A stretch of DNA of 64,000 nt from the NCBI RefSeq assembly GCF_000428845.1, contig NZ_AUAS01000002.1, positions 372,001 to 436,000 on the forward strand, read 5' to 3'. The notes under the pieces were generated by a model, which was not told the DNA's origin, did not search any database, and saw only the letters and a list, made by a program, of their open reading frames with translations. Made by a program: the position numbers and the translations under genes. Source of the stretch: Dyadobacter alkalitolerans DSM 23607. Lineage in GTDB: Bacteria > Bacteroidota > Bacteroidia > Cytophagales > Spirosomataceae. Below, piece by piece: positions 17,785-27,048 of this stretch. The first letter of the stretch is position 1. Every line of letters begins with the position of its first letter.

Positions 17785-19414
17785 TTAATGTACTTTTTGC
17801 CAGAACGTAAGGCCTCTCAACCCTATCCAAGACTACGTAAATCGAATCTTTATTTTCATTGATCCCGCTTAAAATCACGCGAGAGCCGTCTTGTGTGGTG
17901 TAACTCAAAATCATTCGGTTGCGCTTGTCGCGGCGGGGCTTTGCTGCAAATTCCTTATCACGCCTGGCCGAGTAAGCAATGGGATCAATCATCTTATTCT
18001 CATCCCCGATACGCGCCAGCGCGGCTTTGCTGATCCAATTTTTATCCGCACGATCGCCTTCGCCGCGCGCCTCTTTGCCCTTTTCAGCACGGCTTGGTTG
18101 CGGTTTTTGCTCCTGCCCTACTCCGTCCCTGGCGCCGCCTTTCGCATATTTATCTCTTAAATACAATGTATGCGCAATGGTGTCTGCAAGATAATGATAA
18201 ACCCGCTGCCCTCCGGCCGTACCCGTAAGTTCAAATGTGCGTCCGATGTCGCGCATTGGTGCGCCGCCGCCATTGGAAAGATCCAGCGGTTGCGGCTTGT
18301 TCACCTTGAAAGTCAGCGTAGTCCAGTTCTCGAAAGTAGCCCATTGCCACCGAAGAGTGTCTGTGGGTGAATATGGAATGGTTTGATTATTGATTTTGAA
18401 TTCCGTCACATTGTAATTTCCCCGCAATGTCTTCACTCCGGCAGTGGATGGCTGCTTGTAAGGATCGTATTTGAAATTTATATATTGTAGATAAAATAAA
18501 TGCACTAGAAATAAGGTGAATACACTGATTTTCAACGCATATCGTAAGTATTTTCCGTCCTTTGAAAAGGACGGGAATGTGTTGTCGGGGGTTGTGAAGC
18601 GTTCCAGGACGATCAGGTTCCAGAGTTTTGGGGTGTCTTTGATCAGTAGAAATGCGGCTAGCAGCACGAAGTAGGAACTGTAAACATGCACCCCGCCGTC
18701 GTAGGCGAAGTTTACATAAACGATGTCTCCAAGTGCACCCAGCAGAAGTATTGCACCCAATGTGGTTGTGCCTCTGAAAAAGAGCAAAATCCCGGCGGCA
18801 AGTTCTACGACGCCTGCAAACACCTGATACCAGGGCACAATGCCGACCGAAAGCCAATAAATTTTCTGCAATGTGAAATCACCGAAATTCGTATTCAGCA
18901 ACCCCAGCGAAGGGTATGGCATCTGCGTAGGGAGCAATTTGGTGAAACCGAAACCAATGATGCCGATCCCCGCCCGGTAACGCACCACCACCCGTAGCCA
19001 GTAGTAAAGCAGATTGTAATTGGCCGGCTGGGGCTTGCGCAGCCGGTCTATCCCCGTCCAGATTAGGCCGACGACCGTTGCAGCGAAGAATGTGATGATC
19101 CAGGTGGCATAACCGTTAAGCGGACTTCCGAACAGGGTGCGGCCGAAGAGATCGAGACCGCTGCCGAACCTGGCAATGTCGTACACATCGCGGTAATGCA
19201 GCCGCGTCCATTCAAAATTGAACAGCGCCGTATACCATTCTGCACTGTTCGGAATGCTCATGGCGATGAAGAAAACAAAAGCGATGCGGAACAGCGTTTT
19301 CTGCCACTCGGGCCACCTTGCCGATCCCGCACGCTCTGGTTGCACGTCCACAGGCCTGGTCTCTTCAACCACGGGCAATTCTGTTGCTGTATTTAATTTG
19401 ATCGTTGACAACAT
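17765..19414 (-). CDS. DoxX-like integral membrane protein with long C-terminal extension (copy 2)
   Basis: 549 residues from the ATG at 19414; an in-frame TTG at 19435 is a possible earlier start. The N-terminal half has several membrane helices and a DoxX-like core: LLYYWLRVVVRYR, GFGFTKLLP, VVELAAGILLFFRGTTT. The C-terminal half is soluble and beta-rich (FEINNQTIPY-like and FENWTTLTFKV segments). Compared with its neighbour at 19439 it carries an extra charged, low-complexity insert around residues 430-500, rich in Lys, Arg, Glu and Gly (QPSRAEKGKEARGEGDRADK). DoxD/DoxA proteins are thiosulfate:quinone oxidoreductase subunits, but the wider DoxX family is diverse, so a redox role is inferred from context. 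Confidence 0.75.
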   Translation of the reverse strand: MLSTIKLNTATELPVVEETRPVDVQPERAGSARWPEWQKTLFRIAFVFFIAMSIPNSAEWYTALFNFEWTRLHYRDVYDIARFGSGLDLFGRTLFGSPLNGYATWIITFFAATVVGLIWTGIDRLRKPQPANYNLLYYWLRVVVRYRAGIGIIGFGFTKLLPTQMPYPSLGLLNTNFGDFTLQKIYWLSVGIVPWYQVFAGVVELAAGILLFFRGTTTLGAILLLGALGDIVYVNFAYDGGVHVYSSYFVLLAAFLLIKDTPKLWNLIVLERFTTPDNTFPSFSKDGKYLRYALKISVFTLFLVHLFYLQYINFKYDPYKQPSTAGVKTLRGNYNVTEFKINNQTIPYSPTDTLRWQWATFENWTTLTFKVNKPQPLDLSNGGGAPMRDIGRTFELTGTAGGQRVYHYLADTIAHTLYLRDKYAKGGARDGVGQEQKPQPSRAEKGKEARGEGDRADKNWISKAALARIGDENKMIDPIAYSARRDKEFAAKPRRDKRNRMILSYTTQDGSRVILSGINENKDSIYVVLDRVERPYVLAKSTLNAGKYD

Positions 19415-19438
19415 ATTCAATTCGGTTTTGACCAATGA

Positions 19439-20815
19439 TTAAAGTTTGAATTCTCCACGGCGTCCCACTTTCTGAACTTCCTGGAACAAGTATTTTTTAT
19501 TGATTTTTTTCAAAGCCACATACAGCGAGTCGTTTGATTTGCCCACCCCCGAAAGCAGGATCGTCGTGGAATCGGGCCGGGAGTAATGCAATGTCAGTCG
19601 GTCCGAAGCATCCACTTTGTTGGTCAGTTTCAAAGTTTTTGATCCCGGATCATGCTCGTAGCTGTAATAATGTCTGCCTCCCGAGCCTGCCTGCTCGTAG
19701 TTCCGCCTGGCGTCATCAAAGTCAATGTGCTCAACATTGGCTGAATCGATAATTGCCGGTGGCGATGAGCGGATGCTCAATGTGGCCCAGCTCTCAAAAA
19801 CAACATCTTTCCACCTCACCTTATCGAGCGGCGAGTAAGCAAGCGTGTCGCCGTTGAGGACAAACTGCTCCACATTATAAAGCCCCGCGGCTTGGGCTAA
19901 CCCTGGCTTGGTTGGGTATTGATAAGAATAATTGTGATATCCTGCATAACTTTTATATCCATAAATGACCACGAAAAACAGGATAAATGCCGATTTAATT
20001 GCGATACGAGCCTGTTTGACATTATTTTGGGTAAAAACAGGTTTGAAACGGTTCGGAAAAGTCGGCTTTCCGAGCGTAAGCAAATTATTGAGCCGGTTGG
20101 CATCGAAAGCAAACAGGAACAATGCCAATACGATCAGGTAAAAACTATAAATGTACTCCCCGCCTTCATATGCGAGATTTGAAATAAACACATTGCCAGT
20201 AAACGGAATAATGATCAGCGTGGCCAATGTGGTGGTACGACGGTGCAATAAGAGCAAACCGCCGGCTAATTCAACCAGACCCAAAAATGACTGATAATCA
20301 GGCACAACGCCCAGGCTTAATGCAAATAATTTCCATGCGCTAAAATCGCCATAAGCCGTGTTCAGATTGCTCAGAGAAGGCGGCGGCGCCTGTAAAGGGA
20401 AAAATTTGATAAAACCATAGGCAATCAACCCCGCCGCGAGCCGGTAACGCACGATCACGCGCAGCCAGTAATAGAGCTGGTTGTATTCTTTCTTGTCCTT
20501 ATCCCTGTTGCCCCAAACAATGCCTCCCACGATCGCAATGAGTAAGATCACCGCCCAGTTGGCCCAAGTGTCCGGCCCCGAGAAAAAGCGCGGCTGATAC
20601 CTCGAAAGCTCAAAAATATCCCCATAAGTAAGGGCGAGCCAGTTTATTTGAAAAACCTGGCGATAGAATTTCCAGTCAAGCGGAACGCATTGAATGATAA
20701 AATAGATGAATGCAATGCGGAATAGCACTTTTTCAAACGGCTTCCATTCACCGGGAGCAGAAGCCACGGCCCCGCCGGAGCGGACCTGGGCTTCATAAAT
20801 AGCTGCGCTGGACAT
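19439..20815 (-). CDS. DoxX-like integral membrane protein (copy 1)
   Basis: 458 residues, clearly paralogous to the next gene: the same N-terminal helix (KVLFRIAFIYFI), the same core motif QLYYWLRVIVRYR, YGFIKFFPLQ, LVELAGGLLLLHRRTTT, and a C-terminal domain with a matching YSPLDKVRW and FESWATLSI. It lacks the charged insert. The gene lies 17 bp after the SusD stop and 24 bp before the ATG of its paralogue. Two such proteins in tandem suggest a heteromeric membrane complex that receives electrons or a product from the periplasmic enzymes encoded downstream. No biochemical function is known to me for this exact architecture. Confidence 0.75.
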   Translation of the reverse strand: MSSAAIYEAQVRSGGAVASAPGEWKPFEKVLFRIAFIYFIIQCVPLDWKFYRQVFQINWLALTYGDIFELSRYQPRFFSGPDTWANWAVILLIAIVGGIVWGNRDKDKKEYNQLYYWLRVIVRYRLAAGLIAYGFIKFFPLQAPPPSLSNLNTAYGDFSAWKLFALSLGVVPDYQSFLGLVELAGGLLLLHRRTTTLATLIIIPFTGNVFISNLAYEGGEYIYSFYLIVLALFLFAFDANRLNNLLTLGKPTFPNRFKPVFTQNNVKQARIAIKSAFILFFVVIYGYKSYAGYHNYSYQYPTKPGLAQAAGLYNVEQFVLNGDTLAYSPLDKVRWKDVVFESWATLSIRSSPPAIIDSANVEHIDFDDARRNYEQAGSGGRHYYSYEHDPGSKTLKLTNKVDASDRLTLHYSRPDSTTILLSGVGKSNDSLYVALKKINKKYLFQEVQKVGRRGEFKL

Positions 20816-20832
20816 AGGGTTTTGATTTTGGA

Positions 20833-22167
20833 TTAATAACCTGGATTTTGTTTCAATGCTTTGTCAATCAAACGCTGTTCGGCGGGCACCGGAAGCAGTA
20901 ACTTACTTTCGTCGGTGATGTTCAGGACCTGTGTGGCCCTGCCTGTGCGGACAAGGTCGAACCAGCGGTCCGGTTCCAGCGCAAATTCGATCCGACGCTC
21001 ATTTTCGATCGCAAGCAGCAATGCTGCCTTGTTTGTGGCGGCGAGTTTCGCGATCCCGGCCCGTTCACGCACTGCATTCAGATCAGCCAAAGCGCCCGTA
21101 AGGTTTCCGGTCTGCGCCCTTGCCTCAGCGCGGATCAGGTATAGTTCTGCAATGCGGATCACGAATGTCGGATCCGTGGCCGGGCTGCGGTAATACAGGT
21201 TTCCGTACCATCTTCCCTGGTTGTCTTTGGCTACCAGCGCGCTGCGGTTTCCGCCCACTTTCGGATCATTGGCCAATGCTACTAACGCATCATTAGGCGC
21301 CCACTGCCGCGTTCCTCCTTTTTCCTGCGGCTGCCATTGTCCGCGATGGCTGTTGGTTTCATTGATGTTGTAAAAAATCTCAAATACCGACTCGGTTGTG
21401 CCTCTGGCATCATTGGCAAAAAATGCATTATAAGGCTTCACAAGCTGATAGTTCCCCGCATCTGCGATAATTTTGTCGGCATATTCAGCTGCCTTTGCGT
21501 AATCTTTTTGGTATAAATAAAACCGCGATTTCAACGCCCACACCGTTTTGCGCGTGGCCCGGAAACGGTCCGTTGTTTCCGCAAGAAGCGGTTCAGCGGC
21601 GTTCAGGTCGGCCAGTGCCTGCGCATAAACTTCTTCCTGCGAACTGCGTGCAATGCCCCGATTATCCTGTGGCGTTAAGGTAGGTTTGGTAATGATGGGC
21701 GCGCCGCCCCATATCCTTGCCAGATCGAAATAGGCAAACGCCCTGAGGAAATAAGCCTCTCCGATGATCTTGTTTCGTTGCGCTTCGCTCAATGACGGAT
21801 CCTGCACCGCAGGGACTTTATCAAGCACGTGGTTAGCCCGGTTGAGCATGCTGTAAATGCCTGTCCAAACCGAAGAAACAGTCGGGTTCTCAGCATTAAC
21901 CCGGTGATTGATAAACTCCTGCACCTGCGATTGCGAGCCAGTCCATTGAATGTTATCACCTGATAAATAGCCAATGGATTGCAGATTTACGCTATAATAG
22001 CTTCTGAATGAGTCATATGCCCCGTTCAGAGCAGTTTCCGAGGAAGCTTTGTCGACAATGGTTTGCTGATCGGAAATGGATGCTTTCGGCTGCACGTCCA
22101 GGAACTGGTCGCAGGACGTCAGGAGCAGCAAAAACGCGAGTACGGAGGTATTTTTAAGTGCTTTCAT
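20833..22167 (-). CDS. SusD/RagB-like substrate-binding lipoprotein
   Basis: 444 residues. The signal peptide ends in LLLTSC, with Cys19 lipidated, followed by DQFLDVQPKASI, a typical SusD opening. TPR-like segments include NKIIGEAYFLRAFAYFDLARIWGGAP (order of short motifs GEAYFLRA, YFDLARIWG), and the C-terminus holds RRIEFALEPDRWFDLVRTG and LKQNPGY, all hallmarks. It caps the SusC pore on the cell surface and binds the incoming nutrient. It starts 11 bp after SusC. It is somewhat shorter than sugar-specific SusDs (usually 500-600), which hints at a small ligand. Confidence 0.93.
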   Translation of the reverse strand: MKALKNTSVLAFLLLLTSCDQFLDVQPKASISDQQTIVDKASSETALNGAYDSFRSYYSVNLQSIGYLSGDNIQWTGSQSQVQEFINHRVNAENPTVSSVWTGIYSMLNRANHVLDKVPAVQDPSLSEAQRNKIIGEAYFLRAFAYFDLARIWGGAPIITKPTLTPQDNRGIARSSQEEVYAQALADLNAAEPLLAETTDRFRATRKTVWALKSRFYLYQKDYAKAAEYADKIIADAGNYQLVKPYNAFFANDARGTTESVFEIFYNINETNSHRGQWQPQEKGGTRQWAPNDALVALANDPKVGGNRSALVAKDNQGRWYGNLYYRSPATDPTFVIRIAELYLIRAEARAQTGNLTGALADLNAVRERAGIAKLAATNKAALLLAIENERRIEFALEPDRWFDLVRTGRATQVLNITDESKLLLPVPAEQRLIDKALKQNPGY

Positions 22168-22178
22168 GTGGGTAAATT

Positions 22179-25100
22179 TTAGAATGTCAGGTTAACGCCA
22201 ACCAGAACGCTTCTGGGCTGCGGCGGTGTGCCGAGGTCGATGCCTTGTTCATTTTGCGCGCTGGAAGAGCTCGATTCAGGATCCAGACCAGTGTATTTTG
22301 TGATCGTGAAAAGGTTGGTCCCGGTTACGTAAAGGCGTAGTGAAGAAATCCCGCGCACCGGAATCGTGTAGCCAATGGCAAGCGAACGCAGCCTGATAAA
22401 TGACCCATCTTCCAGCCAGCGACTTCCGCCATCACGATAGTTATTGACATTCACACCATCCGGGCGAGGCACATCCGTGATGTCGCCGGGCTTTTGCCAG
22501 CGGTCGTTATTGCTGGCAAAAATGATCCGCGCCGCATCGCGCGCACCGCCACCCTCGCCGAAAAATTTGTTATGGTTATAAACCTTATTCCCATATTGAA
22601 ACGCAAGGAAAGCATTGATATCGAACCCTTTGTAAGTAATGCTATTGGTAAGTCCGCCGAAAAATTTAGGCCATATGCTGCCGTTGATCTGACGGTCGGC
22701 AACGGTGATCTTGCCATCCTTATTCACATCTTCATAAACCGTGTTACCCGTCTGCGGATCAACATACAGCTGCTTGTAAACCCAGAAAGAATAAAGTGGC
22801 TGGCCCTGTTGTAATAGGATCAGGCTGCGGCTGCCATATTCGAGCGGATTTTCCAGCTTTTCGATCTTGTTGATATTCCGGGCGACATTGAAGCTCGTAG
22901 TCCAGGAAAATGTATTGTTCTGGAAATTCACTGAACGGATCGCCAGCTCAAATCCTTTGTTGCTGATCTCGGCCGTGTTGCTGCGATAATTGGCAAAGCC
23001 GGTTGTGGCAGGCAGTGTGAGTGATAGCAGGCCGTTGCTGGTGTATTTGCTGTAAACATTCACTTCAATACCAAGCCTGTCGCCAAAGAAGGCAATGTCT
23101 GCACCCGCATTGAACTGGCTGGTCCGCTCCCATTGCAGATCCGGATTAGCAAGTTGCTGCGGGGCGATCCCAGGATTGCCCTGGTAAGGAAAGCCGCTGC
23201 CCCAAAGGCCCAATGCTGCAAAACTGCCCAGACCATTCTGATTGCCGGTAACGCCATAGCTTGCGCGGATCTTCAAATCGCTTAGCACGGCCACATTTTT
23301 GAAAAAATTCTCCTGCTTAACCCGCCATGCTCCGCCCACCGAAGGAAAATAGCCCCATCGCCTGTCGGCACCGAAACTGGAAGAACCATCCGCACGAATG
23401 CTGAAATCGATCAGATATTTGCCGCCGTAATTGTAGTCGATCCGTGAAAAGAAGGATGCAAGGTTCTTTTTAGACCAGCTGTTGGAGCCCGTAGTTGTAG
23501 CTGCGGAAGAGATCAGTTTGAAAGAATTACTCGCAAAACCACGTCCCGTTGAGGTTGTTCCGGTGTTCAGATCGCTTTGAATGGTGTTACCGATCAGGAT
23601 GCCAAAGTTGTGTTTGGTGCCGATTTTCTGTCGGTAAGTAAGCGTTTGCTTGTTAATCCAGGTCGTAGCCTGCCCATTGTTTGCCGTTGCCAGCCCGTTC
23701 GGGCTTCCGGAAATGAGGAATGTGTTCCAGTATTCATTTTCGTCATAATTGTTGTAATCCAATCCCCAGCTTGTGCGGAATTTGAGGTTAGGAAGAATAT
23801 CGGCCTCCGCATACAGGTTGCCAATGTATCGCAAGCTCACCGACTTGACATCGTAATGCTGCAAAAGCAGGGTAACATTGTCAAATCCCGCCCGGCCCAC
23901 GAGTTCACCGTTTTCATTGGTTGGCGACAAATAAGTAGGCGTATGCAATGCAGCCTGCAGAAGCCCGCCCGCGGGACCATCGCCGGCGCGTGCCTGGTTA
24001 CGGAATGTGCGGGCAAAACTGTTGCTCACCCCGATTTGCACTTTGTCCGAAATCTTCTGATCCAGGTTAACCTTGAAACTGGCGCGGTTAAAATTAATCG
24101 GTTTCAAAATCGATTCCTGGCTGTTGTAGCCTCCGCCGATGTAATATGTCGTTGTAGCCGTCCCGCCTGAAACGGACAAATCGTAATTCTGGACGGGCGC
24201 CGTCTGGAATATTTCGCCTAGTCTATCGTACGTTTGCTGCTCTTTGGGCAGGCCGCGGCCGCCTTCGGAAGCGGGGCGAAATGGTCTGTTCGCCTCCGTC
24301 CGGTTTAAGGATGGCGTATCTTTTCCGGTGTTGATCCACCATTCGTTCACGAGTTGTGCGTGCTCCGGGCCGGTGGTCAGGTCCCATAGTTTTTCCGCTT
24401 TGGCAAGGCCATAGGAAGCATTCACGCTAACCTTTGCTTTTTGGTTGTATTTGCCTCGTTTAGTGGTGATTAGGATCACACCGTTGGCACCGCGCGAGCC
24501 GTAAAGTGCAGTGGCTTCGGCGTCGCGCAGGACTTCCAGGCTTTCTATGTCATTCGGATTAATGTCGGCAATCGGTGAAGTTGCTTTCCCACCGGTTCCG
24601 ATGGTCTGCATGCTGTTGCTGTTCATAAATACGCCGTCAATCACATACAAAGGGTCATTATCACCATTGATGGAAGTGGCGCCCCGCACCCGGACGGTAA
24701 CCGCTTCGCCGGGAACGCCCGTGTTGGATGTAATTTGCACGCCCGGCACTTTGCCTTGCAGCTGCGCATCAAAGCTTCCCGCCGGGATGTTTTTCACATC
24801 CGTAGGATCCACTTTTGTGATGGAACCAATTACATTTTTACGTTCCTGCGTGCCATATCCCACCACCACAACCTCATTCAGCTGGCGCTGATCGGATGTC
24901 AGGGTGATGGACAGCTTTCCTTTGTTACCCGGTTTTATTTCCTGCGTCGCATAGCCGATGTACGAGACAACAAGGACTGCATCTGCCTCAGCATCAATGT
25001 TAAATCCGCCTTTTGCATCGGTGGTGGTCCCGATATTGGTCCCTTTCAAATGAATATTAACGCCCGGCAGCCCTTCGCCGCCAGCGTCGGTCACATTGCC

Positions 25101-25232
25101 CTGAACTTTCCCCGGGCCCTGCTGCTGGCTGTAACCGGCCAGGGTAAAAAGCAGCATAGCCATAGTTGTCGCAGTTTTGATAAGGCGACCTGCCAGTTTA
25201 CCAGGCGATGGCTCCTTTTTTGTAAAAAACAT
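22179..25232 (-). CDS. SusC/RagA-family TonB-dependent outer-membrane transporter
   Basis: 1017 residues from the ATG at 25232. The frame extends 35 codons further, but the signal peptide (TMAMLLFTLAGYSQQ) fits the shorter form. After it come a carboxypeptidase-regulatory-like domain (VQGNVTDAGGEGLPGVNI), the plug with LNEVVVVGYGTQ, VRVRGATSINGDNDPLYVIDG and YGSRGANGVILITTKRG, and a beta-barrel ending in an aromatic terminus (LVGVNLTF). It imports a SusD-bound compound with TonB energy and is the first gene of the operon with sulfite-oxidase-like components. Confidence 0.95.
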   Translation of the reverse strand: MFFTKKEPSPGKLAGRLIKTATTMAMLLFTLAGYSQQQGPGKVQGNVTDAGGEGLPGVNIHLKGTNIGTTTDAKGGFNIDAEADAVLVVSYIGYATQEIKPGNKGKLSITLTSDQRQLNEVVVVGYGTQERKNVIGSITKVDPTDVKNIPAGSFDAQLQGKVPGVQITSNTGVPGEAVTVRVRGATSINGDNDPLYVIDGVFMNSNSMQTIGTGGKATSPIADINPNDIESLEVLRDAEATALYGSRGANGVILITTKRGKYNQKAKVSVNASYGLAKAEKLWDLTTGPEHAQLVNEWWINTGKDTPSLNRTEANRPFRPASEGGRGLPKEQQTYDRLGEIFQTAPVQNYDLSVSGGTATTTYYIGGGYNSQESILKPINFNRASFKVNLDQKISDKVQIGVSNSFARTFRNQARAGDGPAGGLLQAALHTPTYLSPTNENGELVGRAGFDNVTLLLQHYDVKSVSLRYIGNLYAEADILPNLKFRTSWGLDYNNYDENEYWNTFLISGSPNGLATANNGQATTWINKQTLTYRQKIGTKHNFGILIGNTIQSDLNTGTTSTGRGFASNSFKLISSAATTTGSNSWSKKNLASFFSRIDYNYGGKYLIDFSIRADGSSSFGADRRWGYFPSVGGAWRVKQENFFKNVAVLSDLKIRASYGVTGNQNGLGSFAALGLWGSGFPYQGNPGIAPQQLANPDLQWERTSQFNAGADIAFFGDRLGIEVNVYSKYTSNGLLSLTLPATTGFANYRSNTAEISNKGFELAIRSVNFQNNTFSWTTSFNVARNINKIEKLENPLEYGSRSLILLQQGQPLYSFWVYKQLYVDPQTGNTVYEDVNKDGKITVADRQINGSIWPKFFGGLTNSITYKGFDINAFLAFQYGNKVYNHNKFFGEGGGARDAARIIFASNNDRWQKPGDITDVPRPDGVNVNNYRDGGSRWLEDGSFIRLRSLAIGYTIPVRGISSLRLYVTGTNLFTITKYTGLDPESSSSSAQNEQGIDLGTPPQPRSVLVGVNLTF

Positions 25233-25654
25233 ACATTCGAGTCGTTTAAGTAATAAAATATTTGCCTTAGTATATAGATTAAATAGTCTATCAGAATCGA
25301 TAAAAGCGGATATAGCTGTCTTTTGAACAGACCGCACGGGTCTTCAAAGCTTATTATCAACTTTTATGGGAATTACTTTTCAGCATCCACTTAGGCCGAG
25401 GAGGCTTCCATGAATGCAGGTTTAAATATTTACTTTTCTTCAAAAGCGAATATCTAATGCGAGATCTTACTGGTGGTAATAAGATTACTCTACTAACTTA
25501 ATAGACAAATATTATGTAAATATTTTATCCGTGCAAATGTGGACGAAATAAAGTGTAAAAAATTTTTTGCCCACTGGTCGTATCCCTAAGTTTTCGATCA
25601 TTATTTGCATTTTAAGCCGCTTTGGAGGTATATTATCCTGAAATCACTAAACCC
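25233..25654. other. Divergent intergenic region (422 bp)
   Basis: AT-rich region between the SusC operon (minus) and the Tat-exported unknown protein (plus). It holds no supported gene and no tRNA. It contains the promoter-like sites listed separately, and on the plus strand TTTG at 25566 followed 17 bp later by TAagTTTT, a weak promoter for the gene at 25655. Confidence 0.6.
25506..25537 (-). promoter_or_regulatory. Candidate promoter of the SusC-SusD-DoxX-sulfite oxidase operon
   Basis: On the minus strand TTTG-like (complement of 25534-25537) is followed by exactly 19 bp and then TAATATTTG, close to the phylum consensus TTTG-N19-TAnnTTTG (one extra base in the -7 spacer). It would give a leader of about 270 nt before the SusC start, long enough for leader control. 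Confidence 0.38.
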
Positions 25655-26959
25655 ATGAAAATAGACTTATCCATGACCCGGCGTGAAATGCTTGGAATAA
25701 CCGGCATGGCTGGTTTGACCGCATTAACAGGCTTTCCTGCCGTCGCTGCCCCGCACTCCGTACCAAAACGGCCACGCATTGCCTGCCTCGTTACATACTG
25801 GGGCGCCACCAGGTCGCACGCCGACTGGATCATCACCAAGCTGCTCGACGGCTACTGGTGGCAAGGTGCTCACACTCCCTCGCGGGTAGAAGTTGTATCC
25901 GTTTATATTCATCAGTTTGAAACAAGTTTACTCGGCCAAAAAATATGCAAGGCCAAGAACATTCCGATTTTCAAAATAGCCGGAGAAGCGGTTACACTGG
26001 GCGGAAAGGAACTGGCAGTGGATGGCGTGGTGATCGTGGGCGAGCACGGGGAATACCCTACCAATCTCAAAGGGCAATGGCTCCTGCCGCGCTGGTGGAT
26101 CTATGAAAAAGTGATCCGGGTTTTTGAGCAGAGCAAGCGCTCTGTGCCCGTTTTTAATGACAAACACCTTTCTTATAGCTGGGACGAAGCCAAATGGATG
26201 TTTGATAAATCCCGTGAACTGAATTTCCCGCTAACCGGCGGCTCTTCCATACCGGTCTACTTCCGCAAGCCGGAAATAGAACTGGATATAGACACGCCTT
26301 TAAAAGCATCGGTGGTGATCGGCGGTGCTCCCGATGAAGGTGCCCTTTTTCATTGTGTAGATGTATTGCAGGCTTTTGTCGAGCGACGGAAGGGTGGCGA
26401 AACTGGCGTAAAGTCGGTGCAATGCATACGCGGCCCGGAGACGTGGAAGTGGACCGAACAAAACCCCTGGGCGGCCGCATTGCTGGAAGCGGTGCGTAAA
26501 AGCTTTGACCTGAAACCGGGACATTTTCAGGAGATCGGGAAACCGAATGTCTGCATCATTGAATACAATGATGGCACAAAAGCAGCAGTGTATTCAGGCC
26601 AGGGTGTGGGCTGGACCTTTGCAGGGGACATTGAAGGTCGTAAGGAACCAGCTATAATGTCGATGCTAGACTGGCCCGGCCCGTTTTCCCAATATCATGC
26701 GTCCAATGCGCAGCCGCACTGGATCACTGAAATGATGGTGACCGGCAGAGAGCCTTTCAATGCAGAACGGTTGCTTTTGTCCACCGGGATTATGGCTTAT
26801 AATATGGAATCTAATTGGGAAAACGGCAAATATTCAGCAGTAGGACGGCGCATCGACACGCCGTTTATGAACATGCGATACCGCTCCGCGCGGGGAGCGC
26901 AGTTCAGCACAGGCCAGCGGCCGCCGGATGTTCCTTATATGCGGGGGTTTAGTGAATGA
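25655..26959 (+). CDS. Tat-exported protein of unknown function
   Basis: 434 residues from the ATG at 25655; an upstream in-frame TTG (25622) would put extra residues before the signal. The Tat-like signal is TRREMLGITGMAGLTALTGF. After it a Rossmann-like opening appears (RIACLVTYWG), then HADWIITKLLDGYWW, VVIVGEHGEYPTN, PVFNDKHLSY, LTGGSSIPV and a Glu/Lys-rich VERRKGGETGVKSVQC. These motifs resemble a family I remember as frequent in Planctomycetes and some Bacteroidota, annotated only as hypothetical or oxidoreductase-like. I cannot name a reaction. It is divergent from the SusC operon and precedes the exported dipeptidase by 89 bp. Confidence 0.7.
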   Translation: MKIDLSMTRREMLGITGMAGLTALTGFPAVAAPHSVPKRPRIACLVTYWGATRSHADWIITKLLDGYWWQGAHTPSRVEVVSVYIHQFETSLLGQKICKAKNIPIFKIAGEAVTLGGKELAVDGVVIVGEHGEYPTNLKGQWLLPRWWIYEKVIRVFEQSKRSVPVFNDKHLSYSWDEAKWMFDKSRELNFPLTGGSSIPVYFRKPEIELDIDTPLKASVVIGGAPDEGALFHCVDVLQAFVERRKGGETGVKSVQCIRGPETWKWTEQNPWAAALLEAVRKSFDLKPGHFQEIGKPNVCIIEYNDGTKAAVYSGQGVGWTFAGDIEGRKEPAIMSMLDWPGPFSQYHASNAQPHWITEMMVTGREPFNAERLLLSTGIMAYNMESNWENGKYSAVGRRIDTPFMNMRYRSARGAQFSTGQRPPDVPYMRGFSE

Positions 26960-27048
26960 TTTAATGTGCGGTCGCCGCTGCGATGAATGAGCGGTCGGGT
27001 GGCGACCAATGACCCAATGACCATTTGAATGACCGAACCAACACAACA

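Noticed and set aside
23577..24170. 197-codon open frame on the plus strand inside the first SusC gene
   Set aside because: SusC barrel coding sequence is well supported on the other strand.
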